From positions 21,354 through 35,422 of the forward strand of contig DOZK01000009.1 of NCBI GenBank assembly GCA_003518045.1: 14,069 nt of DNA, read 5' to 3'. Source of the stretch: Candidatus Nomurabacteria bacterium. Its GTDB lineage: Bacteria; Patescibacteriota; Minisyncoccia; Phycocordibacterales; UBA5272. This document shows positions 5,951-10,646 of the stretch, in pieces. The position numbers were made by a program, and so were the translations under genes. Position 1 is the first letter of the stretch, and each line of letters begins with the position of its first letter. Below the pieces are notes generated by a model, which saw nothing but the letters and a program-made list of their open reading frames with translations, did not search any database and was not told the DNA's origin.

Positions 5951-5976
5951 ATAAACAAAATTTTGCGTAGCAACTG

Positions 5977-6006
5977 TTGACACAAATTACAATCTCATTG
6001 TAGTAT
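5977..6006 (+). promoter_or_regulatory. Sigma70-type promoter before the 80-residue gene
   Basis: TTGACA (5977-5982), an 18-nt spacer, then TAGTAT (6001-6006). The -35 is embedded in TAGCAACTGTTGAC, a motif that recurs almost unchanged at 10409-10422. It would transcribe the gene at 6071 with a leader of about 55 nt. Confidence 0.6.
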
Positions 6007-6070
6007 TATCAGGTGGTGGGAATCATTTCTGCCACAAGTTAGTAAACGCATCAACAAGGAGAATATTTCG

Positions 6071-6313
6071 ATGCCAAGATTCCAGAACCAAGTTTCGAGA
6101 CAAACAAAAATCGTCAAGCCACGCGATCGGGAAATCCGAAAGCCACCGGTCGCAGCCATGACTAGCACTCAGTATCAGAACGCTCAGTGCGCCAAACCAC
6201 CGACAGCCATCAAAACGTTGGACAGGCCAATCGACACGGCGTGGATGAGTCAGCCCGGCTTTACACCGATGATTCGCAAGATGCCGCCTGAAAGTCAATT
6301 TGTGCGCTGTTGA
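6071..6313 (+). CDS. Hypothetical 80-residue basic protein, atypical composition
   Basis: I do not recognise this protein. It is basic and rich in Pro, Gln and Arg, with no membrane segment or signal peptide. It is supported by an AAGGAG Shine-Dalgarno about 9 nt before the ATG and by an upstream TTGACA/TAGTAT promoter. Its GC content and codon choice (CCG, GCC, ATC, CGC) are clearly above those of neighbouring native genes, which fits recent acquisition. A 91-residue frame on the other strand overlaps it but begins with TTG and lacks these signals. The stretch could also act as a non-coding RNA, so the call is modest. Confidence 0.45.
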   Translation: MPRFQNQVSRQTKIVKPRDREIRKPPVAAMTSTQYQNAQCAKPPTAIKTLDRPIDTAWMSQPGFTPMIRKMPPESQFVRC

Positions 6314-6331
6314 CCGGCCGCTAGCTTAGCA

Positions 6332-6355
6332 TTTGCGAACCCATGTGTTCGTAAA
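6332..6355 (+). other. Hairpin in the 3' region of the 80-residue gene
   Basis: TTTGCGAAC (6332-6340), loop CCATGT, GTTCGTAAA (6347-6355): nine pairs including one G.U. It is followed by A-rich sequence, not a T-run, so it is not a standard terminator. Confidence 0.4.
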
Positions 6356-6428
6356 CAAAAAACAAAAATAACTAAGCCAATAAAATTCGGATTGAATTTT
6401 TGAAAGAGAAAATCAGTCCACCTTACAT

Positions 6429-6476
6429 GATCCGTGCCTCTACCAGAAATGGATAAATGGGGCCGGGTCTTTTTTT
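6429..6476 (+). terminator. Terminator-like hairpin with T-run
   Basis: GATCCG (6429-6434) pairs with CGGGTC (6464-6469) with one G.U, followed by further pairs after a small mismatch, then TTTTTTT (6470-6476). It probably ends the transcript from the promoter at 5977. Confidence 0.55.
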
Positions 6477-6518
6477 ATGTATTTTTTTCGGATTGAAAAT
6501 TTGTATTTTAAACTTCTG

Positions 6519-6665
6519 ATACTACCTCTATCTAATCGCTTCCTACGAATTGTCACCCTCGCGAAGGCGGGGGTCCAGGTCAAGACACTGGACCTGCCTC
6601 GCCGGCAAGGCTGGTTCCCGCCTCCGCGGGAATGACAGAGGGAAGACGCTAATTGGATTTGGTAT
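6519..6665. repeat. Palindromic TGTCANTCC element with ATACCAAATC-type ends
   Basis: Contains TGTCACCCTCGCGAAGGCGG at the left and CCGCGGGAATGACA at the right, with internal hairpins built on CCAGTGTCTTGACC-like arms. The right end, TAATTGGATTTGGTAT (6650-6665), is the reverse complement, with one difference, of the left end of the copy at 13358. The left end is degraded. Stretch 6314-6700 otherwise holds only the hairpins listed and no gene. Confidence 0.75.
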
Positions 6666-6668
6666 AAC

Positions 6669-6696
6669 CTCTAACTCATAACTTCTAACTTCTAAC
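6669..6696. repeat. Heptad-phased repeat (CTCTAAC/TTCTAAC)
   Basis: Four consecutive 7-nt units: CTCTAAC, TCATAAC, TTCTAAC, TTCTAAC. The same period is found at 8728, 9155, 9757, 10524, 10571 and 10610, and inside the cysteine desulfurase gene. Confidence 0.75.
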
Positions 6697-6698
6697 AT

Positions 6699-6728
6699 TT
6701 GCATTTAGTATTTTTAAAATGATAGACT
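6699..6728 (+). promoter_or_regulatory. Promoter of the secreted-protein gene
   Basis: TTGCAT (6699-6704), an 18-nt spacer, then TAGACT (6723-6728). Transcription would start near 6736 and give a leader of about 95 nt with two hairpins. Confidence 0.5.
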
Positions 6729-6733
6729 TAAAT

Positions 6734-6829
6734 AATGAGGTCGAAAGCCTCATCATGTACTGGCGGAACCGCCACTCCATGTGGTTGTTCTTTTAGTTCA
6801 TGGAATTCCTAATTTAAATTGGAGTTTTT
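6734..6829 (+). promoter_or_regulatory. Structured leader of the secreted-protein gene
   Basis: Two adjacent hairpins: ATGAGG-TCGAAAG-CCTCAT at 6735-6753, then TGGCG/CGCCA closing a GAAC tetraloop near 6760-6775 within CATG/CATG flanks. The leader also contains a 25-codon open frame (6735-6812) whose ATG is 6 nt after TAGACT. It ends in GGAG before the ATG at 6830. It could be a regulatory leader or a leader peptide; I recognise no known riboswitch. Confidence 0.4.
6735..6812 (+). CDS. Possible 25-residue leader peptide
   Basis: An open frame encoding MRSKASSCTGGTATPCGCSF and five more residues. It starts 6 nt after a -10 box, the same spacing as several other genes here, and ends 17 nt before the next ATG. 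Three cysteines lie in a short Gly/Thr/Ser-rich stretch. It coincides with RNA hairpins, so it may simply be an incidental frame in a structured leader. Confidence 0.2.
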   Translation: MRSKASSCTGGTATPCGCSFSSWNS

Positions 6830-7141
6830 ATGAAAAAAAATGTTCTAGCATTGAGCATTACTGCCGCACTGGTTGGCCTTGGTTTCGCTGGCACAGGTGT
6901 TGCGGCCGCAACATCATCGCCATCCGTTGTTGATCAAGGCATGTTCACCAGCTTCCCGGCCAACACACCACCCATGATCGAAATCAGGCCGGCGAATGCC
7001 GATAAGACGGGTTTCCTGGGTGCCGCCAAGTCCGATGACGTGTTTGACTTCCAGGTTTTCCTGTCGCCCAGCGAAGTTTTGGCCGCCAACATGCCCCAGA
7101 CCCTGGGTATGGTTGAAGCAAAGGCGTCTACAGACACCTGA
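6830..7141 (+). CDS. Small exported protein resembling betaproteobacterial secreted proteins, truncated
   Basis: A 103-residue protein with a clear signal peptide: MKKN, a hydrophobic core about residues 5-22, and cleavage likely after GVAA near residue 26. The block GAAKSDDVFDFQVFLSPSEV (about 69-88) resembles, from memory, a conserved block (GAANSDDVFDFQVFMSPGD) of longer exported proteins of unknown function in Betaproteobacteria. Here the segment before that block looks shortened and the rest is missing, so it may be a truncated relative. It is preceded by a GGAG Shine-Dalgarno 6 nt before the ATG. It is much richer in GC than the native genes, and two hairpins follow it. Acquisition from a proteobacterial neighbour or host is plausible; assembly error is the alternative. 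Confidence 0.7.
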   Translation: MKKNVLALSITAALVGLGFAGTGVAAATSSPSVVDQGMFTSFPANTPPMIEIRPANADKTGFLGAAKSDDVFDFQVFLSPSEVLAANMPQTLGMVEAKASTDT

Positions 7142-7148
7142 TCCTCAC

Positions 7149-7166
7149 GTGGGGCTATGGCCCCAC
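7149..7166 (+). other. GC hairpin after the exported-protein gene
   Basis: GTGGGGC-TATG-GCCCCAC begins 8 nt after the stop codon. No T-run follows, so it probably stabilises the 3' end, with termination left to the next hairpin. Confidence 0.5.
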
Positions 7167-7202
7167 AAACTTGAATGCAGCGGCTACCAGGCCGCAGCGT
7201 TC

Positions 7203-7247
7203 AAAAACCGATATCTTTTCTCAAAAGGAAAATTTATCGGTTTTTTT
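7203..7247 (+). terminator. Rho-independent terminator
   Basis: AAAAACCGATA (7203-7213) pairs with TATCGGTTTTT (7235-7245). An inner TTTTC/GAAAA pairing extends the stem, and a run of seven T (7241-7247) ends it. It closes the transcript of the exported-protein gene. Confidence 0.8.
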
Positions 7248-7295
7248 AATTTTATTGAAACTTGAAACTGCCCCGGCATGTGTTAGAGTATTTGT

Positions 7296-7346
7296 ATAGT
7301 ATTACTGCCCACCCGCCAGCCGGACGAGGCAGGCTGCATACTATTT
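7296..7346. repeat. Palindromic GC-rich intergenic repeat
   Basis: ATAGTAT-type outer arms enclose GCC/GGC-rich inverted segments (CCCACCCGCCAGCC and GACGAGGCAGGCTG). The motif is related to the CCTGCC/GGCAGG hairpins at 5884 and 6595 and to 13505. It sits directly before the cysteine desulfurase promoter. Confidence 0.5.
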
Positions 7347-7351
7347 ACTAT
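7346..7351 (+). promoter_or_regulatory. -10 of the cysteine desulfurase gene, leaderless arrangement
   Basis: TACTAT ends 7 nt before the ATG at 7359, the same spacing as at 508-513 and 8756-8761. No Shine-Dalgarno is present. Confidence 0.5.
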
Positions 7352-7358
7352 TTAAACT

Positions 7359-8729
7359 ATGTTTTCATTTTTTAATAATATATTTAGAAATTTTTTTCTG
7401 CGTTATTCTGCGTACTTTCCGCGTTATTCAGCGCTTTCTGAAAGAAAGAGAGTGTATTTGGATAACGCTGGAGCTACAGAAATTGGAGCGCGCGCGAAGC
7501 GCGCGCTCACGGACGCCCTTTCTATATACGGCAACCCCTCAGCAATACACAAAGAAGGCGACCAAGCCGGAAGACTTTTAGATAAAGCAAGAAACATTTG
7601 TGCAAAAATTTTAAATGCTCACGCATATGAAATATATTTCGTCGGCTCTGGAACCGAATCTTGTAATTTAGCAGTCCTCGGAACTTATTTGGGTACAACG
7701 AATAACGAAGAACGAATAACGAATAACATTATCCCGCATTTTATTGTTTCTGCTATCGAACATCCCGCTGTTCTCGAGCCAATTCGTCATTTAGAAAAAT
7801 CTGGAAAAGTCCGCGTAACTTATTTACCAGTTTATGAAAACGGAATTGTAAAAATAAATGATATTCGTGAAGCGTTGTCGCTCGAGACAATTTTAGTTTC
7901 TGTTATGTATGCAAATAATGAAATCGGAACTATACAACCCGTAAAAGAAATTGGTCGTGCAATTGAAGAATGGAAAAAGGAAAATAATCGTACTCACACT
8001 GATTATCCTTATTTTCATATTGATGCTTGCCAAGCAGTGAATTATTGCAATCTCGATGTTGTCAGACTTCGCGCGCATTTAATGACAGTAAATAGTAGCA
8101 AATGTTATGGTCCAAAAGGAATTGCACTTTTGTATAAACGTGAGGGAATAAAAATTGAGCCAACAACATTAGGTGGTGGACAAGAGCGTGGTATGCGCAG
8201 TGGAACAGAATCAGTAGCCCTCGCAATTAGTTTTGCTGAGGCTTTAACAGAGGCAGTAGAATTAAAAGAAAAAGAATCCGTGCGCTTGCGAGTACTCCGT
8301 GATTATTTAAAAGAAGAACTTACGAAAAATATTCCTGACATTACTTTTTACGGCGCTTTTGACGACATGAAGATACAAGATACAAGAAGCACGAAGCAAG
8401 GAGGATATAAGAATTCCGAATTACTACCCACTACCCACTACCCACTACCCACTGCCACTCGACTTTCCAACAATATTAACTGTCGTGTCCCTGGTATTCT
8501 ATCCGATGAAATGATTATCCGACTAGATGCAAAAGGTTTTGCAGTATCACATAAATCCGCCTGCGCATCAGCGGAGTCAGATGGTAGTTATGTTTTAGAA
8601 GCGCTCGGCGCTTCACGTGATGAAGCCTTACAAAATATCCGCATAACTCTCGGCCGTTCAACATCTAGGCCGGACCTAGATAATTTAGTAAAAGCAATAA
8701 AAGAAATAAAAGAAAAATTCAGTCATTAG
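7359..8729 (+). CDS. Cysteine desulfurase (NifS/IscS-like) with repeat-encoded insertions
   Basis: A PLP enzyme that takes sulfur from cysteine as a persulfide for Fe-S clusters and tRNA thiolation. At 456 residues it exceeds the usual 380-410. Visible features are the start block VYLDNAGAT (32-40), GTESCNLAV (98-106), His135 in the EHPAVLEP segment, Asp222 in HIDACQA, PLP lysine 248 in SSKCYGPKG, GGGQERGMRSGTE (272-284) and catalytic Cys402 in SACAS. The excess is repeat-derived: a 30-residue N-terminal extension from a roughly 10-nt repeat (about 7394-7440), residues about 113-123 from AACGAAT heptads (7697-7727), and residues about 338-367 from GATACAA and ACTACCC heptads (8372-8457). The stop codon lies in the inverted repeat at 8728. 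The true start may be later, near residue 30. Confidence 0.93.
   Translation: MFSFFNNIFRNFFLRYSAYFPRYSALSERKRVYLDNAGATEIGARAKRALTDALSIYGNPSAIHKEGDQAGRLLDKARNICAKILNAHAYEIYFVGSGTESCNLAVLGTYLGTTNNEERITNNIIPHFIVSAIEHPAVLEPIRHLEKSGKVRVTYLPVYENGIVKINDIREALSLETILVSVMYANNEIGTIQPVKEIGRAIEEWKKENNRTHTDYPYFHIDACQAVNYCNLDVVRLRAHLMTVNSSKCYGPKGIALLYKREGIKIEPTTLGGGQERGMRSGTESVALAISFAEALTEAVELKEKESVRLRVLRDYLKEELTKNIPDITFYGAFDDMKIQDTRSTKQGGYKNSELLPTTHYPLPTATRLSNNINCRVPGILSDEMIIRLDAKGFAVSHKSACASAESDGSYVLEALGASRDEALQNIRITLGRSTSRPDLDNLVKAIKEIKEKFSH
7486..7508. repeat. 10-bp GC palindrome inside the cysteine desulfurase gene
   Basis: GAGCGCGCGC-GAA-GCGCGCGCTC lies in the coding sequence and encodes ARAKRAL. It has the form of the GC palindromes found between genes here, and may be another repeat taken into the gene. 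Confidence 0.6.
7697..7727. repeat. In-gene heptad repeat AACGAAT
   Basis: AACGAAT, AACGAAG, AACGAAT, AACGAAT, AAC. It encodes TTNNEERITNN in the cysteine desulfurase, between the GTE block and the EHP segment, where the family has no such stretch. Confidence 0.8.
8372..8457. repeat. In-gene heptad repeats GATACAA/GAAGCAC and ACTACCC
   Basis: GATACAA twice, GAAGCAC, GAAGCAA (8372-8399), then after 23 nt four ACTACCC units and ACTGCCA (8423-8457). They encode a polar, Pro/Thr-rich loop (about residues 338-367) before the segment leading to the catalytic cysteine. Confidence 0.8.
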
Positions 8730-8751
8730 TTATTTGTTATTAGTCATTAGT
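8728..8751 (+). repeat. Left 24-bp inverted repeat flanking the four-helix-bundle gene
   Basis: Heptad sequence AGTTATT-TGTTATT-AGTCATT-AGT. It matches the reverse complement of 9155-9178 with one mismatch in 24, and 5144-5167 with one mismatch. It overlaps the last bases of the cysteine desulfurase stop codon. Confidence 0.8.
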
Positions 8752-8755
8752 GGAA

Positions 8756-8761
8756 TACACT
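8756..8761 (+). promoter_or_regulatory. -10 of the four-helix-bundle gene, leaderless arrangement
   Basis: TACACT ends 7 nt before the ATG at 8769. No Shine-Dalgarno is present. Confidence 0.5.
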
Positions 8762-8768
8762 AGAGTAT

Positions 8769-9116
8769 ATGAAAACATATAAAGATTTAATTGTTTGGCA
8801 AAAAGCGTATAGTCTTGCTGTTAGTATTTATAAAATTACAAAAGTATTTCCAGTAAATGAAATTTACGGTCTAACTTCTCAGTTACGTAGAGCAAGTGTG
8901 TCAATTGCTTCAAATTTGGCCGAAGGAAGTAAGAGAGGAACAAAAAAAGATTTTGCACAGTTCATACGCATAGCTCAAGGTTCAACCGCAGAAATAGAAA
9001 CGCAATTAATGATTGCAAAAGAAATTGATTATTTAAATGAAAAAGATTTTAACTTGCTTATGGATGAATTAAATCAAATCAGTAGAATGCTTACAGGTCT
9101 TCTAATGAAGATTTAA
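8769..9116 (+). CDS. Four-helix-bundle protein (23S rRNA intervening-sequence protein family)
   Basis: A 115-residue protein of the four helix bundle/S23-like family first found in 23S rRNA intervening sequences. Typical signatures are DLIVWQKAYSLAVSIYKIT (7-25), FPVNEIYGLTSQLRRASVSI (27-46), SNLAEGSKRG (48-57), a KDFAQFIRIAQGSTAEIETQL stretch (60-80) and a C-terminal helix after DYLNEKDF. It has full length for the family. Members form oligomeric helical bundles of unclear function, and in Patescibacteria they are usually ordinary chromosomal genes. This copy lies between nearly perfect 24-bp inverted repeats (8728-8751 and 9155-9178), which gives it the outline of a small mobile or repeat-borne cassette. 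Confidence 0.93.
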   Translation: MKTYKDLIVWQKAYSLAVSIYKITKVFPVNEIYGLTSQLRRASVSIASNLAEGSKRGTKKDFAQFIRIAQGSTAEIETQLMIAKEIDYLNEKDFNLLMDELNQISRMLTGLLMKI

Positions 9117-9138
9117 TGACTAGTAACTTTTTTTTTGG

Positions 9139-9144
9139 TATTCT
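9139..9144 (+). promoter_or_regulatory. Extended -10 of the superoxide dismutase gene
   Basis: TGGTATTCT (-10 at 9139-9144) would start transcription near 9152 and give a leader of about 30 nt, made almost wholly of the heptad repeat. There is no Shine-Dalgarno before the ATG at 9182. Confidence 0.45.
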
Positions 9145-9154
9145 GTATGTATCA

Positions 9155-9178
9155 ACTAATAACTAATAACAAATAACT
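9155..9178 (-). repeat. Right 24-bp inverted repeat flanking the four-helix-bundle gene
   Basis: The reverse complement is AGTTATT-TGTTATT-AGTTATT-AGT, 23 of 24 identical to 8728-8751. It ends 4 nt before the superoxide dismutase start codon. Confidence 0.8.
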
Positions 9179-9181
9179 ACC

Positions 9182-9745
9182 ATGAATTACCCCCCCAAAG
9201 ATTTTTCACAATTATTAGGACTTGCAGGATTTTCTGATGCGATGCTAAATAATCATTTCACTCTTTATCAAGGTTATGTGAAAAATACAAATACTTTGAT
9301 GGAAAAGTTTAAAACTCTAGAAGCAGGCACTCCTGAATATGCGGAGTTACATCGTCGTTTTGGTTGGGAATGGAATGGAATGCGTCTACACGAACTTTAT
9401 TTTTCAAATATGATAAAAGGTGGGGTTCGTTTAAGCGAAAGATCATTAAAACAAAAAATTGAAACAACTTGGGGTTCAGTAGAAAATTGGCAGAAAGATT
9501 TTATTGCACTCGGCTCTATGCGTGGTATCGGCTGGGTAATACTTGCTCATGATAAAGCAGAATCTAAATTATTTAATATTTGGGTGAGCGAACATGATAT
9601 GGGTCATTTAGCTGGAGCAACCCCACTTCTTGTTATGGATGTTTTCGAACATGCGTATATGACAGATTATGGAATTAAGAAAGCGGATTATATTAATTCC
9701 TTTATAAGTTCCATAGATTGGCATGCAGTAGAAGAACGAGTGTAA
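9182..9745 (+). CDS. Superoxide dismutase (Fe/Mn family)
   Basis: A cytosolic enzyme that converts superoxide to hydrogen peroxide and oxygen. At 187 residues it is slightly shorter than the common 190-210. All four metal ligands can be placed: His25 (NNHFTLYQGYV), His70 (NGMRLHELYF), Asp153 and His157 (the DVFEHAYMTDYG segment). Compared with E. coli SodB, the helix around the first ligand is one residue shorter before the YV pair and has Leu-Tyr in place of the His-His pair. The outer-sphere Gln of Mn enzymes is replaced by His138 in SEHDMGH, so metal preference cannot be read simply. It stands alone with an extended -10 and no Shine-Dalgarno. Confidence 0.93.
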   Translation: MNYPPKDFSQLLGLAGFSDAMLNNHFTLYQGYVKNTNTLMEKFKTLEAGTPEYAELHRRFGWEWNGMRLHELYFSNMIKGGVRLSERSLKQKIETTWGSVENWQKDFIALGSMRGIGWVILAHDKAESKLFNIWVSEHDMGHLAGATPLLVMDVFEHAYMTDYGIKKADYINSFISSIDWHAVEERV

Positions 9746-9756
9746 GAAATACGAAT

Positions 9757-9791
9757 GTTAGGAGTTAGAGGTTAGGTGTTAGGAGTTAAAA
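9757..9791. repeat. Heptad repeat GTTAGGA
   Basis: Five successive units: GTTAGGA, GTTAGAG, GTTAGGT, GTTAGGA, GTTAAAA. It is the same class as 6669-6696 and 10571-10597 in the opposite orientation, and is followed by the GCCTCGTATCTA motif (9801-9812) shared with 3521. Confidence 0.75.
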
Positions 9792-9862
9792 ATTCACCAC
9801 GCCTCGTATCTAAAACAATTTCTTGTCTTATGATACACAGGAGTAATGTTTAGCTTAAATAT

Positions 9863-9890
9863 AAAAAAAGGCCAGCTGTGATAGCTGGCC
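9863..9890 (-). terminator. Rho-independent terminator of the small CxxC-protein operon
   Basis: GGCCAGCT-N5-AGCTGGCC (9870-9877/9883-9890) is followed on the minus strand by seven T. A second hairpin (9906-9913/9919-9926, one G.U) lies between it and the stop codon at 9930. Confidence 0.9.
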
Positions 9891-9929
9891 CTTTGTGGGT
9901 TTGCAGGATTAAGTATTTCTTAACCCTAA

Positions 9930-10106
9930 TTAGAACTCGAGCAAGTCTCGTAGTTCTTTAAAAACGGAGCCTTTTCCTGGCCACTCTTTGGTGAGCCAGC
10001 AATCCGGACAGTGTATTGCCCCACCGTCCAGAACTAGCCTGTCGCTTCGAGGAATCTCCTTTTCACAGACCGGGCAGGTTGAGATATATGATTCAAGTTG
10101 GTTCAT
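9930..10106 (-). CDS. Small zinc-ribbon protein (58 residues)
   Basis: Reads MNQLESYISTCPVCEKEIPR and continues to a second CPDC pair. CPVC at about residues 11-14 and CPDC at 33-36 form the two knuckles of a zinc ribbon, followed by an aromatic and Lys-rich tail. I do not recognise a named family; such proteins often bind nucleic acid or act as small adaptors. Its ATG overlaps the TGA of the upstream gene in an ATGA arrangement, so the two are probably translationally coupled, and GAGGTG lies 8 nt upstream. It ends before a strong terminator. Codon use is richer in GC than that of infB or clpB, as in the other Shine-Dalgarno-bearing genes of the window. Confidence 0.7.
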   Translation of the reverse strand: MNQLESYISTCPVCEKEIPRSDRLVLDGGAIHCPDCWLTKEWPGKGSVFKELRDLLEF

Positions 10107-10288
10107 TTATTCAGCACCTCGGCCGAAGGTGTTCCCCCCTTCTGTTCCTTTCTGGTTAGGAAACAGAATAAATGACTTATTCTGCCACTTTTTTCTTTTG
10201 CAGCAATCTGCCAGTCTTTAACTGGGCTTTCACACTCAGGACAGACTGGCCAACTGGCCAATACTAGTCGAAGATATATTCTGGTCAT
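10103..10288 (-). CDS. Small CPxC protein (61 residues), first gene of a two-gene operon
   Basis: Starts MTRIYLRLVLASWPVCPECE. It has one clear CxxC knuckle (CPEC) and a later single Cys (LFCFL), so a complete zinc site is not obvious unless the protein dimerises or pairs with its neighbour. The ATG at 10288 is chosen for an AGGAGA Shine-Dalgarno 5 nt upstream. A TTGACT (10342-10347) and TATTGT (10319-10324) promoter with a 17-nt spacer lies in front. It overlaps the start of the next CxxC gene by 4 nt. Function unknown. Confidence 0.6.
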   Translation of the reverse strand: MTRIYLRLVLASWPVCPECESPVKDWQIAAKEKSGRISHLFCFLTRKEQKGGTPSAEVLNK

Positions 10289-10318
10289 TTTTGTCTCCTT
10301 CAAAAATTGAACTTTATA

Positions 10319-10347
10319 ACAATACAACATATTTTGATTAAAGTCAA
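10319..10347 (-). promoter_or_regulatory. Promoter of the small CxxC-protein operon
   Basis: TTGACT (10342-10347), a 17-nt spacer and TATTGT (10319-10324) on the minus strand. The leader of about 25 nt carries the AGGAGA ribosome site. Confidence 0.6.
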
Positions 10348-10395
10348 AAAAGAAAATTCTTAGAATTTGTATTTATTTAAATAAAAATTATAAAT

Positions 10396-10446
10396 TAAAA
10401 ATTTGCGCTAGCACCTGTTGACTTTTATTAAATTTTCCTGTAAAAA
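10396..10446 (+). promoter_or_regulatory. Duplicated TTGACT promoter block upstream of clpB
   Basis: GCGCTAGCACCTGTTGACT contains a -35 (10418-10423). TAAAAA follows after 17 nt (10441-10446). The stretch 10396-10422 parallels 5957-5981 with few differences. A further extended -10, TG-C-TACAAT, lies at 10502-10507. Which of these drives clpB is not clear. Confidence 0.45.
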
Positions 10447-10523
10447 AGATATATACAGTTAAGACCGACTTCGCACCTATCCCGCACCCCCAGAACTCTG
10501 CTACAATGTACTTGTATTTAATT

Positions 10524-10558
10524 AGTTATTAGTTATTAGTTATTAGTTATTAGTTATT
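10524..10558. repeat. Perfect tandem heptad AGTTATT, five copies
   Basis: Five identical AGTTATT units in a row. It uses the same unit as the inverted repeats at 5144, 8728 and 9155. Copy number may vary between related strains. Confidence 0.9.
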
Positions 10559-10570
10559 TTGTATTTTAAA

Positions 10571-10640
10571 CTTCTAACCCCTAACTTCTAACACCCCGCA
10601 TTTGTATTTTCTAAAATCTAATGTCTACTGTCTAAAATCT
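10571..10640. repeat. Further heptad repeats before clpB
   Basis: CTTCTAA, CCCCTAA, CTTCTAA (10571-10591), then TCTAAAA, TCTAATG, TCTACTG, TCTAAAA (10610-10637). The last TAAAAT (10633-10638) ends 8 nt before the clpB ATG and could act as a -10 box, so a repeat may double as promoter. Region 10289-10646 holds only the promoters and repeats listed. Confidence 0.65.
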
Positions 10641-10646
10641 ATCCCT

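Noticed and set aside
5734..5985. Long N-terminal extension of the DUF4446 protein
   Set aside because: The extension translates intergenic repeats, including the palindromic element, and lies upstream of the TACACT box next to the real ATG.
6023..6298. 91-residue frame on the minus strand
   Set aside because: It starts with TTG, lacks a Shine-Dalgarno or promoter, and overlaps the plus-strand frame that has both.
10103..10288. Alternative genetic code with UGA as glycine
   Set aside because: UGA ends the small CxxC gene in an ATGA overlap and ends the genes at 6071 and 6830; no in-frame UGA occurs in infB or clpB.
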